In this document: piece after piece, positions 9,998 through 20,037 of the stretch | Layout of the letters: each line of letters begins with the position of its first letter | Position numbering within the stretch: position 1 is the first letter of the stretch | Origin: Klebsiella electrica | GTDB lineage: Bacteria; Pseudomonadota; Gammaproteobacteria; Enterobacterales; Enterobacteriaceae | Length of the DNA stretch: 64,000 nt | Direction of reading: 5' to 3' | Assembly (NCBI RefSeq): GCF_006711645.1 | Contig: NZ_CP041248.1 | Location: 1 to 64,000, forward strand | Made by a program: the position numbers and the translations under genes | The notes under the pieces: model-generated | Told to the model about the DNA's origin: nothing | The model's database searches: none | What the model saw: only the letters and a program-made list of their open reading frames with translations

Positions 9998-10674
9998 TAA
10001 TCATCTACCTCACCTAACAACTTGCGTAGACCTGTCGCAAAGCCTCTAGGGAATATTTCTGTGTTGTATTCCATGTCTTTTACTTGGCCTGCTTGTGTGG
10101 TTTGCCAGTTATGTTTTTCCATACATTCGTCAGAGATAGCGTAGGCTAAGGCGTTCTTCTCAGATTCGGTCAAGATGCCAGATAGTGAAGGCAAGACTTC
10201 AACACTCGGCTCTGCGCTTGCATCAAACTGACGTACAGGACGCTTATCAATGGTAATATTCGCGTGCTGTTTTAGCAGATTAACCTCTTTGCGATAACGG
10301 TTGCGCTCGGCAATAATCTGACCAAACAAAGCCCGTACCGCAGGGTCTGGAATACGCTCAAGTAGCTTGTTATCCTGTGGAACAGACTTAGAGCGTGAGG
10401 TTGGCGATAACGGCTTTTTGGTGGTTGTTTTGCACTTTGCTGCCCATGCTTCAATCAAGGTGCGGTAGTGCTTGTTTTTGGTTGCTCGTAACGCTTCGTA
10501 ACCTGGGCCACCCTCTGCTGCTGATACTCGCCCCATTTGTGCAATGGAGAAATCACGCTGCCCCGATCCTGCATAGGCTTTCAGGATGTCGTTAAGCTTA
10601 TCTAGGTTTTTTTGGGTTCTTGGCACTTTGTCGTCTTTTAAGTCAGCCAAGATGATATCAATATTAATGTCCAT
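9997..10674 (-). CDS. gmtX: Gamma-mobile-trio protein GmtX
   Basis: The 225-aa protein starts within the stop codon of gmtZ (TAATG) and follows it as in GMT islands. The N-terminal 90 residues (VPRTQKNLDKLNDILKAY, IAQMGRVSAAEGGPGYEALR) look like a DNA-binding domain shared by accessory proteins of multi-recombinase transposons. The assignment as the third member of the GmtY-GmtZ-GmtX set rests on order, size and remembered sequence. Its function in the family is unknown. It appears intact. Confidence 0.8.
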   Translation of the reverse strand: MDINIDIILADLKDDKVPRTQKNLDKLNDILKAYAGSGQRDFSIAQMGRVSAAEGGPGYEALRATKNKHYRTLIEAWAAKCKTTTKKPLSPTSRSKSVPQDNKLLERIPDPAVRALFGQIIAERNRYRKEVNLLKQHANITIDKRPVRQFDASAEPSVEVLPSLSGILTESEKNALAYAISDECMEKHNWQTTQAGQVKDMEYNTEIFPRGFATGLRKLLGEVDD

Positions 10675-11359
10675 TAACCCTCCAATAGCGCAGGTTGGGT
10701 GAGATTTTCTAAGCGTAAGGCTTTATCCGACAGTGCATTCATGCCAGCGTTAAATAGCTTGTGATTAGACAGGTATTCACCCGCTTCGATGTAATTAGCC
10801 ACTTTACGGTAGCCTTCCATTTTATCGTCAGGGTCGGCTATCTTTGCCATTTGGCGTAGCATGGCATTACCAGCGATTAGCTGCTGTTTTTCATCCATTT
10901 CCATAAAGATAGGCTCAAAGCCTTTCTTCATCAGAGCACGACTAAGTTGGCGGGAGCGCTTTTCAATAGCAGGCGTCTTACGCAATTCATCCTGCAAGTC
11001 AGGGAAGAATTCGGCATCGTCACATAGAAGGGATAAGTGCAGTAACTCAGACTCTGTTTCAACGAATTTCAAGGCATGGCTAATATCTTGTTCATTCCCT
11101 ACTGCAATCAATTTATCTTTGGTGTCGTCATCGTTTCGGGCTTCCTCGACGTGAATGATTTTGCTGATTAGCTCGAAGCACGCTATCCAGTCTTTGGTGT
11201 ATTCATCGGCTTCTACTTGTTGCTTTTCATAGCGGCGCTGTAGAACCTGCATGTCATTATGTTTGGTAAAAGGCGCACCTTGCTCTTCACAGAAGAACTG
11301 CTCGTCTTTGAGTGCTTCGTAAGCGTGCAGTGAGAACCGTATTGACGAAGTGAAGCTGG

Positions 11360-12895
11360 TCAGGCAGGCAGAGTAACCCGCCACGGGAGCAGAGCACCCA
11401 CCCGGTTCACAGGCCAGTCGGCGATGACATCAAGTACATAATGCAGATAGCGTTCCGGATCCACGCCGTTTAATTTGCACGTCCCGATAAGACTGTACAG
11501 TGACGCACCGCGCTCACCACCATGATCCGAGCCGAAGAACAGCCAGTTTTTTCTCCCCAGACTGACCCGTCGTAGGGCGTTTTCGGCAATGTTATTATCC
11601 ACCTCCACCCAGCCATCTTCTGCATAGCGGATCAGCGCCGGCCACTGGTTCAGCGCATACCCGAACGCCTTCGCCAGTTCTGAGTGCCTTGAGAGGGTTT
11701 TCTGTTTCTCCCGCAGCCACCCCTCCAGTGACGCCAGCAGCGGCAGCACTTTTTGGTGCCGGACTGCCTGCCGTTCCTCTGCTCTTTTACCTCTGATCTC
11801 CGACTCGATGGCATACAGCTCGCCGATCCGTTTCAGCGCCTCCTCCGTCAGGACTGACGGGGTACGGACGTGAACATCGTGGATTTTTCGGCGGGCATGG
11901 GCCCAGCACGCGGCTTCCTTTATATGGCCGTCGCGGTAGAGCTCGTTGAACCCGGCGTAGGCATCAGCCTGCAGTACGCCACTGAAGCCTGCAAGATGGG
12001 TCTGAGGGTGGATACCTTTTCTGTCCGGGCTGTAAGCGAACCACACTGCGGGGGCCAGCGCTGATCCGGCGTTGCGGTCGTCTCGAACGTACGTCCATAA
12101 GCGCCCGGTCTTCGTCTTCTTATTGCCCGGCAACAGCACCGGGACAGGCGTATCGTCAGCATGGAGTTTGCCGTCGGTCAGGACATAGTGCTGAAGGGCT
12201 TCATCCAGCGGTGCCAGCAGACGACAACACGCATCCACCCAGCCCGACAGTACAGAACGACTCAACACTACACCCTGGCGGGCATAGATCTCCGACTGGC
12301 GATACAGCGGTGTGTGCTCTGCATACTTTGAGGTCAGCACTCGGGCCAGCAGCCCCGGTCCGGCGATCCCCCGTTCGATGGGGCGCGAAGGAGCCGGGGC
12401 CTGAACGATGCGATCGCACCGACGGCAGGCATGCTTTTCACGGACTGTCCGGATAACCCGGAAGGCGCTGCGCATCAGCTCCAGCTGTTCGGCGGCATCC
12501 TCACCCAGGTAACTCAGCGAACCACCGCACTCCGGGCAACACGGCTCAGTCGGCAGCAGCCGCTTCTCATCCCGTGGGAGTGACTCAGGGAACGGTTTGC
12601 GGGTGCGGGTCTGACGCAGCGGGCGCTGCACTGCCGGGTCATCCACCCGGCCGGTCAGCGTATCGCTTTCCTGCTGCAGCAGGTTCAGGTCAGCTTCCAT
12701 TTGCGCGATACGGCGGGATACCTTTTCGGAACGACTGCCGAAGTTCATCCGGCGCAGCTTATCCAGTTGCGCCTGCAGATGGTCTATTTCGCGTTCCCGG
12801 TTGCTCAGCTTTTCCTGCAGGGCGTGGATCAACGCTTCCTGTTCGGCCAGGCGCTGTTTCAGCAGAAGGATGTCGTCAGAAGAGGTATCGTTCAT
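11360..12895 (-). CDS. tnpC: IS66 transposase TnpC
   Basis: 511 aa with N-terminal leucine-zipper-like coiled coil (residues about 5-80), a zinc-binding part (CCPECGGSLSYLG, CRRCDRIVQAP) and the DDE domain (LHADDTPVPVL, LQADAYAGFNEL, WVEVDNNIAENALR). Typical C-terminal HGGERGASLYSLIGTCKLNG is present. Full length. Confidence 0.96.
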   Translation of the reverse strand: MNDTSSDDILLLKQRLAEQEALIHALQEKLSNREREIDHLQAQLDKLRRMNFGSRSEKVSRRIAQMEADLNLLQQESDTLTGRVDDPAVQRPLRQTRTRKPFPESLPRDEKRLLPTEPCCPECGGSLSYLGEDAAEQLELMRSAFRVIRTVREKHACRRCDRIVQAPAPSRPIERGIAGPGLLARVLTSKYAEHTPLYRQSEIYARQGVVLSRSVLSGWVDACCRLLAPLDEALQHYVLTDGKLHADDTPVPVLLPGNKKTKTGRLWTYVRDDRNAGSALAPAVWFAYSPDRKGIHPQTHLAGFSGVLQADAYAGFNELYRDGHIKEAACWAHARRKIHDVHVRTPSVLTEEALKRIGELYAIESEIRGKRAEERQAVRHQKVLPLLASLEGWLREKQKTLSRHSELAKAFGYALNQWPALIRYAEDGWVEVDNNIAENALRRVSLGRKNWLFFGSDHGGERGASLYSLIGTCKLNGVDPERYLHYVLDVIADWPVNRVGALLPWRVTLPA

Positions 12896-12944
12896 AAGCC
12901 TGTATTTTACCAGGCTTATTCTGCGACAACCAGGATAAAGAGCG

Positions 12945-13292
12945 CTACAACATGGTCAGGGATGTCAGTAACCGCTTTGGCTGTCGCCAGTCGATACCTT
13001 CCATCAGCATCGCCAGTTGCGCCGGCGTCAGGAACACTTTGCCATCGCGGGCTGAGGGCCAGGCGAAGCGACCACGTTCCAGTCGCTTTGTCAGCAGGCA
13101 CAGACCATCGCCGGTGGACCAGAGCAGTTTTACCTGACTGCCGCTGCGTCCCCGGAAGATGAAGACGTGGCCGGACATCGGGTCATCTTTCAGCGCGGTC
13201 TGCACCTTTGCGGCGAGGCCATTGAAGCCGTTGCGCATATCGGTGATACCGGCAACCAGCCAGATTTTTGTGCCTGCGGGAAGATTTATCAT
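12945..13292 (-). CDS. tnpB: IS66 accessory protein TnpB (Orf2)
   Basis: 115 aa, with the family signature TDMRNGFNGLAAKVQ and VFIFRGRSGSQVKLLWSTGDG. It overlaps the end of tnpA by four bases, as usual for IS66 elements. Confidence 0.95.
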   Translation of the reverse strand: MINLPAGTKIWLVAGITDMRNGFNGLAAKVQTALKDDPMSGHVFIFRGRSGSQVKLLWSTGDGLCLLTKRLERGRFAWPSARDGKVFLTPAQLAMLMEGIDWRQPKRLLTSLTML

Positions 13293-13672
13293 ACCGGCCC
13301 CCGCATCAGTTCGCGCAGGACAGTGCTCATGAGTTCAGCAGAGGGATGAGTCAGTGTTATTTCTCCTCCCCGACATTTTATGTGGCAGGTAGCGGGAGGA
13401 GAGCAGGATGGTAGTTCGAAGGTTGGGAGAGAAGAGCCCGCCTGAAGCTGCACGGGTATCAGGGCAGGAAGCGACGATGAGTTTTTTCGGGGCCGACAGA
13501 CCCGCCCTTCACGCTGCCAGAGCCTTATCCATTTAAAGAGCAGGTTATCATTGACGTCATGTTTCCGGGCCAGTGCGGCAATACTGCCTTCTTCTTCAAG
13601 AGCCAGCCTGACCAGTTCCATTTTGAATTCAGGGGAATAGTGTTTCCGGGGAAGTCTTTCTTTAGCGCGCAT
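13289..13672 (-). CDS. tnpA: IS66 accessory protein TnpA (Orf1)
   Basis: 127 aa, starting MRAKERLPRKHYSPEFKMEL with a helix-turn-helix (VRLALEEEGSIAALARKHDV). Full length and first gene of the element. Confidence 0.93.
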   Translation of the reverse strand: MRAKERLPRKHYSPEFKMELVRLALEEEGSIAALARKHDVNDNLLFKWIRLWQREGRVCRPRKNSSSLPALIPVQLQAGSSLPTFELPSCSPPATCHIKCRGGEITLTHPSAELMSTVLRELMRGPV

Positions 13673-15778
13673 GAGGTGTCCACCTGCAAAATAAGTGGGT
13701 GCTTAAGTTACAGGATCCTGGATTCGGGACCAGACGGTACTCAGACGACGCTTACAGTGCTTCTAGCTCACCCTCGATTTCAACCGATAGGTTAGCCGCT
13801 TGGTGCGCCTTGTAACTAAGTTGATTAAACTGAGCGTTAAGCGCTGGCAGGTATCGCGCCTCAGTAATAAACCAACGGCAACGAATGCAGTTTTCAGGGC
13901 CATGCGGTACGCTGCCATAGATGCGATTAACGGCAGCACTTGCATCTCTAATCAACTCACCACCGTTCCAGCACCCGCCCAGCGTACTGACTTCATCGGA
14001 TTTTACGGTGTTGCCTCCGACCAAACATAAGCCAGCTGAACGCTCCTCCCAGCCGATGGGATTACGGTTAACTAATGCCGCCTGAATGCTATCTTCTTTG
14101 TGATAGACCATTTTGCATTGAATTTGCGCTAGTGAGGCATCTTTGAGGAAGTTGCGCACTGATTGCTTGGCTTTACCCTCAAGCTCCCCCTCGGCTTCAC
14201 TCATTTTTTCCGCCATCACGGACGGGGTAATTTTGTTGTAGTAGATGGTCATTAGGATACGTGAGTGCCCTGCCAGTAGTTTGGATATGACCGGTAGTGG
14301 CAATTGGGTATCCATCGTGTAGGCAGTTATCAGCGATACACGCAAGCTGTGCAGGGGGAAATTTGTGGCAACCTTAGCGTTTTCTGGAGTGTCTTCTGGG
14401 TAATCCACAACCAGTTTAAGTCGCTCTCCATTATCAAGCGTATTACCTTGCTCAGCGAGCTGGTTTTCCAATTCCAGTAACAATTGATACCAGAAAGGTG
14501 CTATATTCGCAGCCCCACAAATTGGTTTGTATTTATCTTCTCCTTTCGCTGACGCATCCCGAAACAGAAAGGCGATTTCACCCATGCTTTCTAACTGGGT
14601 TTGTGACTTATGTTTGCCAATATGTTTAGTTAACAGCGTGGTGCAGTCTGTCGGTTTCACTATAGGGTTGTATTTTTCCTGCCAGTTACGCAGTTTTTCC
14701 AGCCAATATAATACTTCCTCATTCTGCCAAGGGATGATGTAGCCCCGCTCAAGTTCGTCTTTATTTTGGTCAGCGGTTTTGTTGGTGTTGATATATAAAC
14801 CTGTGGAATACTGGCCTGTCATGGTGTCATGGATACGGCGAATGATGCCTTTACCAAAAGGGCGTTTTTCGCTACCGAGCGCAAAGTCATGCTTGTCATT
14901 GAGCTTCCAACGACCGCTTTCATAACGCCACGTATCCGCTTCACCACTGTCTAACATACGCACTTGATAGGTGCGCAGTGGCAGATGCAGCTTCATAAAT
15001 ATAACCATCGCTTTGACAGGTGACCAGATTTGGTGGAGGGTGATTCTTTTATTATCTCTAGTCACCTCTTTGGTACGCCACACACAATCGGGGTCAGATT
15101 TGTCAATCAAGTCAGGCTCAACTTCAAACCAATCGCCACCTGATTTCCTTTGCCCTGCCTGCTCTTGTGCCCATGTCCAATGCTTGAAATGTCGGTAGTG
15201 ATAGCTAGGCAGTAACGACTCGCCTTGTGGTAGGTTTTGCTCAATCACCGTCAGTTCCGCTTTATCTGGCAATGGACACAGAATTTGGCGCAGGTCTTGG
15301 ATGTAACGATACGGAAGTGGGTTACGCACGGTTTCAGTGTGTGATTGTTGCCTCTTAATTTTGCTCAGCGGATTGCGAACCAGTGGCATTAAGTTGCCGC
15401 TATCATCTTCTTCAGATAGATGATGCTCAATGACGTAATTAATGAAGTCACCGAGGTGGTTGATAGATTTTGATACTTTGACGGGGTCGTTAATAGTTTT
15501 TCTCACAGTAGCTTCTAGCTCTTCAGTGGAGCAGATATGGCCATTGTAGCCCTTGAAAAACAGACCAATATCAGTTGCATAGGGAGCGCACTCCAACAGG
15601 TAGGACTCAAAAAAACGGCTCAACGCGGAAAGCTTGTGGTCAACCCCCACATGCTGTGTCGCCATCCACTCAGCGGCTAATTCCTGCCATTGCTCCCACT
15701 CAGGGCCAAGGGTGGTGAGCATCCATTTAAACGTTAAGTCCGATGTACGCCCGTCATGTTTCTTGACTTTTTTTGCCA

Positions 15779-17236
15779 TTATTTACCTCGTAATTTCGGA
15801 TGCTTGCCTGTGAAATAGCCTTGCGGGTCAATATCGTCAAAACCGTGCTCGACCAACTCTTTCCAATCTAGCGATTTTACTTTGGACTCAGGATTTGCCA
15901 GTTGTAGCGTGGCCTTGTTGAGTTCATCGGAAATTTCCTGCTGCCCTTTACCTGTGTAGGGAACTTGAGACTCCAGTGATTTATGGTGCATACATCGTCG
16001 TATCACCAACGGGTTAAGTCCTGAACGCTCTAAGCGTCTGCCATAACTATGACGATGACCGTGCGGGTCGAACCCTTCCGATTTGTTTGGCTCTAAGCCA
16101 ATGCGCCTTAATCCCGCCGCATAGCTTTGGTGAAACGCATTCAAAGTGTATGGGTTTCCAAGGGCGCTGTGATGGAATGAAATGAACGCATAGGTGTGAT
16201 GGCAGTCAATACTGGCTCGATATTTTTGGTATCTCTTCCACAGTGACATAAAAACCTTGCCATAATCCGTTGGAAACCACTGAACTTGTATGTAGTTATC
16301 TCGATGGTCTACAACTCTTGTTTTCCAGCCAACGTATGCCGTGCCTTTCATTCGTTTGCGTGGTATACGAGCGTATTTTTCTTGTAAATAGGCTTCTCTG
16401 GTTTTTGTCCCTGAGCGACTACGCCAACCTTCGGGTGCTTTACCATCGACTTCGTTGTAAATTCGAACTATCGCTTTTTCAGGGTCATACGGATCTTCAA
16501 GTACATCAGTCACCCACAGCATAATAGCTTCGCTTTCACGCAAACCGCCACCGTGCATCAAGAGCAGCATAAGCTTATCTCTCAACGCAACTCGTGGATC
16601 TTTTGCTCCGCCAATACCATCTTTATAGAATGATTCCCAATGCTTATCTGGGAATGCTAAAGCATCGTCTTCGGCTTTCGTCAATGGAGTACGTCCTTTC
16701 ATTGTGCGAGCTTTACGGATGGTTTTGTTAACGGTTTTATCTTCAATATGTCCAAGGAAGTCATTTTGGTTTTTTCGATACCAAGCAGCGTAATTAAGGC
16801 GTTGCTCATGAGGTGTGGCATCTCGCAAAGGGTTCATTGGCTCTGCGCCATGCTTGTTAGCCAGCCAATCAGTAAATGCCGTTAATCGATGAATATGTTT
16901 ATTGACGTTATCAGTTGAGCTTGGCACCCAGTACAAGCCAGAGGGATCTAAACCATCTTCACCGATGGTGCCTGTGTAAAGACGCTTAGCAAAGGTTTGG
17001 AATAGCATTTTAGGATCTTCAAATAATCCTTTGTTGGCTTCCATGTAATCCAAGAGCAAAGAAGTGGCTTGTATAAAACCATTCATTAAAGCATTACTAG
17101 CACCATCAGCTTCCATCTTTAGCAAGTAATCGGTAACTGAACCAACTTCACCTTGTTCGGTGATCAAGATGGGGAGCTGACTTTTAATGCCAGTATTATC
17201 TTCTACGATAGTTGCTTTGACTTTAACCGATGACAA
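15779..17236 (-). CDS. gmtY: Gamma-mobile-trio tyrosine recombinase GmtY
   Basis: 485 aa. The C-terminal catalytic domain is visible: LLMHGGGLRESEAIMLWV carries the first catalytic Arg, FDPHGHRHSYGRRLE the HxxR box, and a later VIRRCMHHKSLESQVPYTG region holds the His and Tyr nucleophile. The start is TTG, with AAAGGA at proper spacing and an in-frame stop just upstream; a promoter lies before it. Its stop overlaps the gmtZ ATG. GmtY is the best defined enzyme of GMT islands and presumably catalyses integration. It appears intact. Confidence 0.87.
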   Translation of the reverse strand: MSSVKVKATIVEDNTGIKSQLPILITEQGEVGSVTDYLLKMEADGASNALMNGFIQATSLLLDYMEANKGLFEDPKMLFQTFAKRLYTGTIGEDGLDPSGLYWVPSSTDNVNKHIHRLTAFTDWLANKHGAEPMNPLRDATPHEQRLNYAAWYRKNQNDFLGHIEDKTVNKTIRKARTMKGRTPLTKAEDDALAFPDKHWESFYKDGIGGAKDPRVALRDKLMLLLMHGGGLRESEAIMLWVTDVLEDPYDPEKAIVRIYNEVDGKAPEGWRSRSGTKTREAYLQEKYARIPRKRMKGTAYVGWKTRVVDHRDNYIQVQWFPTDYGKVFMSLWKRYQKYRASIDCHHTYAFISFHHSALGNPYTLNAFHQSYAAGLRRIGLEPNKSEGFDPHGHRHSYGRRLERSGLNPLVIRRCMHHKSLESQVPYTGKGQQEISDELNKATLQLANPESKVKSLDWKELVEHGFDDIDPQGYFTGKHPKLRGK

Positions 17237-17271
17237 GGTTCATTCCTTTATACACGTTAAACATACAATAC

Positions 17272-17299
17272 ACTATAATTCTAAAGAGTTTATTGTCAA
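17272..17299 (-). promoter_or_regulatory. Probable sigma-70 promoter of the GMT operon
   Basis: On the minus strand TTGACA (17299-17294) and TATAGT (17277-17272) are separated by 16 bp, about 35 bp before the gmtY TTG start. Confidence 0.65.
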
Positions 17300-17324
17300 A
17301 TAAAAAGGCAGATTTCTCTGCCTT
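17300..17324 (-). terminator. Rho-independent terminator upstream of gmtY
   Basis: AAGGCAG/CTGCCTT stem followed on the minus strand by TTTTTA. It ends the small membrane-protein transcript and isolates the GMT operon, marking the likely edge of the element. Confidence 0.75.
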
Positions 17325-17387
17325 AATACACAATATACATAGTTCAAGGTACTATATATAACTTAAGGGCGTTTTATTTTTGTGTGC

Positions 17388-17576
17388 TTATTTACCATCC
17401 GTTTCATCATCTACTTTCTGAGTCATGATTGGAGGCGGCGCTTCATTATCAATTTTCCTACGGCCTTCATCGCTGAAGAAGATTTTCCAGATAAAGTGCC
17501 CGACAAAAAGGATTCCGCATCCTATAATCAGCGCCCAGTCGAAAGTGTCAAATGGTCTGTTAAAATAATCAAACAT
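17388..17576 (-). CDS. Small membrane protein, 62 aa
   Basis: Start at MFDYFNRPFDTFDW, because a CTGGAG site lies right before it. One membrane segment (WALIIGCGILFVGHFIWKIF) is followed by a charged, probably cytoplasmic tail. Function unknown. Backbone gene flanking the GMT element. Confidence 0.6.
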   Translation of the reverse strand: MFDYFNRPFDTFDWALIIGCGILFVGHFIWKIFFSDEGRRKIDNEAPPPIMTQKVDDETDGK

Positions 17577-17611
17577 ATAGTTCTCCAGGGTAGAGTTCGT
17601 GACTAAGCCCG

Positions 17612-18802
17612 TTAAACGTTGTGTGGATAATTGCTCCACCAGACCGGGCAATGCAATTCATTGTTTTTTTCAGACCATCCGGCATCTATGAGTAATCTCT
17701 TCACAAAAAATGGCTGGTTTCTGAAGATATCTGTAGAAATTGATGTAGCTTTAATGACACTTCCTTTTTCACCAGGTTTTGTTGGTTTCTCGTAACGCGT
17801 TATACCGATATGCTGTAGACGTGACCTAATCGCGCCATCTGTCCTATTCATTTTCTTGGCAATCACTTCTATTGAACGATGCTCAGATAGAAGTGTAATT
17901 AAAAACTTATAGTTTCCACATACCCATTTGGCTGGTTTTTGTGGTTCTCTTTGGTTCCGTTCAGGCACTGATCTTTCCTTAATTTGTTGTGGTTTTTCAC
18001 TATCACAATCAATGTCAGTTCTGGCCGGGTAATTTGAAATGGTTTTATCTGGTACGGTTTCATAGATAATTTCATTAAGCACTATATGCTTGCTCCACCA
18101 ATCTGGGGCGGTAAGGTCGAATCCATCAATGTGCCAGCCGAATTCGATTAGTGGCAGGACATCAAGAAAACGTTTTTTTGATAATTTCGCAGAACTTATT
18201 TTTTTATTTAACCATATAACCGTACTAGATGAATCGTCTTCAGCGCCCACGGTAATCATTCCAAGCTCTATAAGTTGCTGAAGAGTGGATTGATGGCTTC
18301 TTAAGGTAAGCTCGGCAAGTGCCGTTTTACTGATACCATGTTGTATCGCCTTAAGTAAGACCCGAGTATCGTCAGGAGTCCACGGTTTACCGGTAATGAG
18401 GTGTGAAGATGTTTTCTTATGTAGCTGATCAGTATCCTCATCTTCGGGTACTAACAGGCTTGTGTTTCTTGTTCGCCACCATTCTGGAGAGTACAGAACA
18501 TTTTCACCATTTATGCAGTGTGCTACCCATCCATTATCTAGCAGGGTTTTAAGAGTTATACCTGAAGCTGGTTCAGCCGGTGGCACTCTGATTGAAGAGT
18601 TAGGCTTGAGGGTAATTTCGTTAGGCTCGGAGAGATTTTCTCTTATGAGAAGGTATAAATCCAACTCGATACATCTTAACTGGATTATCCTTTCATTGTA
18701 TCCAAGAATGGACGTAAGCGCTGCAAATGAGTAACCATCCTTAAGCCCTTTTATAAGCTTCAGATCTTCAGCTGGTGACCATGACGGTAATTTCTTCTTC
18801 AT
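17612..18802 (-). CDS. Probable DNA-binding protein with Myb/SANT-like repeats, 396 aa
   Basis: Three segments resemble tryptophan-led helix-turn-helix repeats: WSPAEDLKLIKGLKDGYS (residues about 6-24), WTPDDTRVLLKAIQHGIS in the middle, and RSIEVIAKKMNRTDGAIRSR near residue 320. The pattern x-IA-x(3)-NRT-x-GAIRSRL is typical of proteins that read DNA through such repeats. Between them lie repeated DNGW/DPDWW-like words (YSPEWWRTRN, TAPDWWSKHI, HCPVWWSNYP), so the protein appears built from three similar units. Function unknown. Confidence 0.6.
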   Translation of the reverse strand: MKKKLPSWSPAEDLKLIKGLKDGYSFAALTSILGYNERIIQLRCIELDLYLLIRENLSEPNEITLKPNSSIRVPPAEPASGITLKTLLDNGWVAHCINGENVLYSPEWWRTRNTSLLVPEDEDTDQLHKKTSSHLITGKPWTPDDTRVLLKAIQHGISKTALAELTLRSHQSTLQQLIELGMITVGAEDDSSSTVIWLNKKISSAKLSKKRFLDVLPLIEFGWHIDGFDLTAPDWWSKHIVLNEIIYETVPDKTISNYPARTDIDCDSEKPQQIKERSVPERNQREPQKPAKWVCGNYKFLITLLSEHRSIEVIAKKMNRTDGAIRSRLQHIGITRYEKPTKPGEKGSVIKATSISTDIFRNQPFFVKRLLIDAGWSEKNNELHCPVWWSNYPHNV

Positions 18803-18914
18803 TCACTTGCCTTAGAGTGAACTAAATATTTCTGATATTACTTGTAAATCAATAATTCTTGAATCGAGAATGGGGGCGTTTTGAGGTGTATAAATCGCAC
18901 TTAGACTCGACCAT

Positions 18915-19313
18915 TTAGTATCCGTGGTTGAAGAGCTCCTCAACTCCAGCATTTACGACATCCTGGTTTCCAGGGATGTAACGTGGCCAGCCTTCTACCT
19001 CTTTGATGTTCTTAACGATAACTCCTTCGAAGCCAAATTGATCTGCCGATATATCAACAATATGGAATTCATCGTTGTTGGAGATCTCACACCAGTAATG
19101 ACCGAACCCGCCATACATAGTGAATAACCCGCCGTCAGATTTCCCATCGCCACCTCTAATCACAGCTGATAACCCTTTGCTATGTGCCAGACGAGCTAAT
19201 AGCAGACTGGCAAATAGGCATGTGCCCGTTGTGTCATCGGTATCACAGTCAGCGAGGATACCGTTCAGTAATGCCCGTGCTTCAGTCGCAACATCATTAA
19301 TGAGGTTTTTCAT
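18915..19313 (-). CDS. Transglutaminase-like fold protein, 132 aa
   Basis: The arrangement TGTCLFASLLLARLAHSKGL (Cys on a helix), GHYWCEISN (His on a strand) and HIVDISADQFG (Asp) gives the Cys-His-Asp order of the transglutaminase/papain-like core. A peptidase, amidase or acyltransferase activity is conceivable; no substrate can be inferred. No signal peptide, so cytoplasmic. No neighbour explains its role. Confidence 0.5.
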   Translation of the reverse strand: MKNLINDVATEARALLNGILADCDTDDTTGTCLFASLLLARLAHSKGLSAVIRGGDGKSDGGLFTMYGGFGHYWCEISNNDEFHIVDISADQFGFEGVIVKNIKEVEGWPRYIPGNQDVVNAGVEELFNHGY

Positions 19314-19473
19314 CAGGGTTACTTATCGCAAATCGGTTTCAGGGGATTCTGCCAGACAGGCCGTAGCGTGACAATTTTTTATGACCCCAATAGGGGGCGA
19401 AATTAACGGGTCTTAGAATTTCGTCACCGATGAATGTTGCGTTAATCTTTTTTTATATAAAGAGGAGCTAACC

Positions 19474-19980
19474 ATGAATAAAATGAAGTACAGTGCAGTA
19501 TTGAATGAATGGAATTTTAAGTATGATTCTGCTGAAAGATTCGGTGACTCACACTTTCTTTATATCCATAATTTCATGAACGATCAGAGCCAGTTACTTG
19601 GTATTATCATAGCTGATTTTTTGAAGGTTCCTCAGATAGAACTTCTTCCTATTCAGACCGCCATAGATAACCTTGTAAGGTTATTAAAGGTTCAGACATC
19701 CAGGTCGTTAACGTCTGATGAGGGTGTTGATCTTGCTCAATTCCTCACTCAGTACCTCAGACAGACACAATCTTATGCTGCGGTTTCAAGTATGTGTCCG
19801 GTTGGTCAAAAGTTGAATTTTTTCCTGAACATCTACCCAAGAAAAGGTAATAAAGAGTTTTCTTTTCGATTATTCGCAATCACCACACTCAATGAAATTA
19901 CAAGCGTGTCTGAATTTGTTGAAATGGCACATAGTACTCAACAAAGTGATCTGATTAATAATCCTGGTTATTTTGTTTGA
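19474..19980 (+). CDS. Hypothetical protein, 168 aa
   Basis: AGGAG lies six bases before the ATG, and a strong terminator follows the gene, so it is probably a single-gene transcript. The product is soluble and lacks recognisable motifs. Confidence 0.55.
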   Translation: MNKMKYSAVLNEWNFKYDSAERFGDSHFLYIHNFMNDQSQLLGIIIADFLKVPQIELLPIQTAIDNLVRLLKVQTSRSLTSDEGVDLAQFLTQYLRQTQSYAAVSSMCPVGQKLNFFLNIYPRKGNKEFSFRLFAITTLNEITSVSEFVEMAHSTQQSDLINNPGYFV

Positions 19981-20009
19981 TTACTAAATAATTCCATATT
20001 GAAATCATT

Positions 20010-20037
20010 AACCATCACTTAACAGTGATGGTTTTTT
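20010..20037 (+). terminator. Rho-independent terminator
   Basis: ACCATCACT/AGTGATGGT stem followed by TTTTTTG, 30 bases after the stop of the 168-aa gene. 20038-20249 is AT-rich intergenic DNA with nothing else recognised. Confidence 0.85.

Larger units (their letters stand above)
11319..13755 (-). mobile_element. IS66-family element (ISEc8-like group)
   Basis: 2437 bp with imperfect terminal repeats: GTAAGCGTGCAGTGAGAACC at the left and, on the complement of the right end, GTAAGCGTCGTCTGAGTACC. An exact 8-bp target duplication AGTGCTTC lies at 11311-11318 and 13756-13763. It carries the usual tnpA-tnpB-tnpC set and splits gmtZ. Confidence 0.95.
10674..15779 (-). pseudogene. gmtZ: Gamma-mobile-trio protein GmtZ (VPA1269 family), interrupted by an IS66 element
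   Basis: The reading frame 15779-13756 continues exactly at 11310-10674 when the IS66-family element and one AGTGCTTC copy are removed: HQAANLSVEIEGELEAL then KDEQFFCEEQGAPF. The restored protein has 886 aa. It contains integrase-like features near residues 470-530 (FPLHSLRVSLITAYTMD and KLLAGHSRILMTIYY, recalling the HxLR and GH...Y elements of tyrosine recombinases) and a cysteine pair ENCIRCRWF. Start ATG overlaps the gmtY stop (TAATG). The interrupted fragments are probably not functional. Confidence 0.88.

Noticed and set aside
17255..17270. AACATACAA near gmtY as a partner of the repeat at 5593
   Set aside because: Only nine bases match in AT-rich sequence; too short to call shared element ends.
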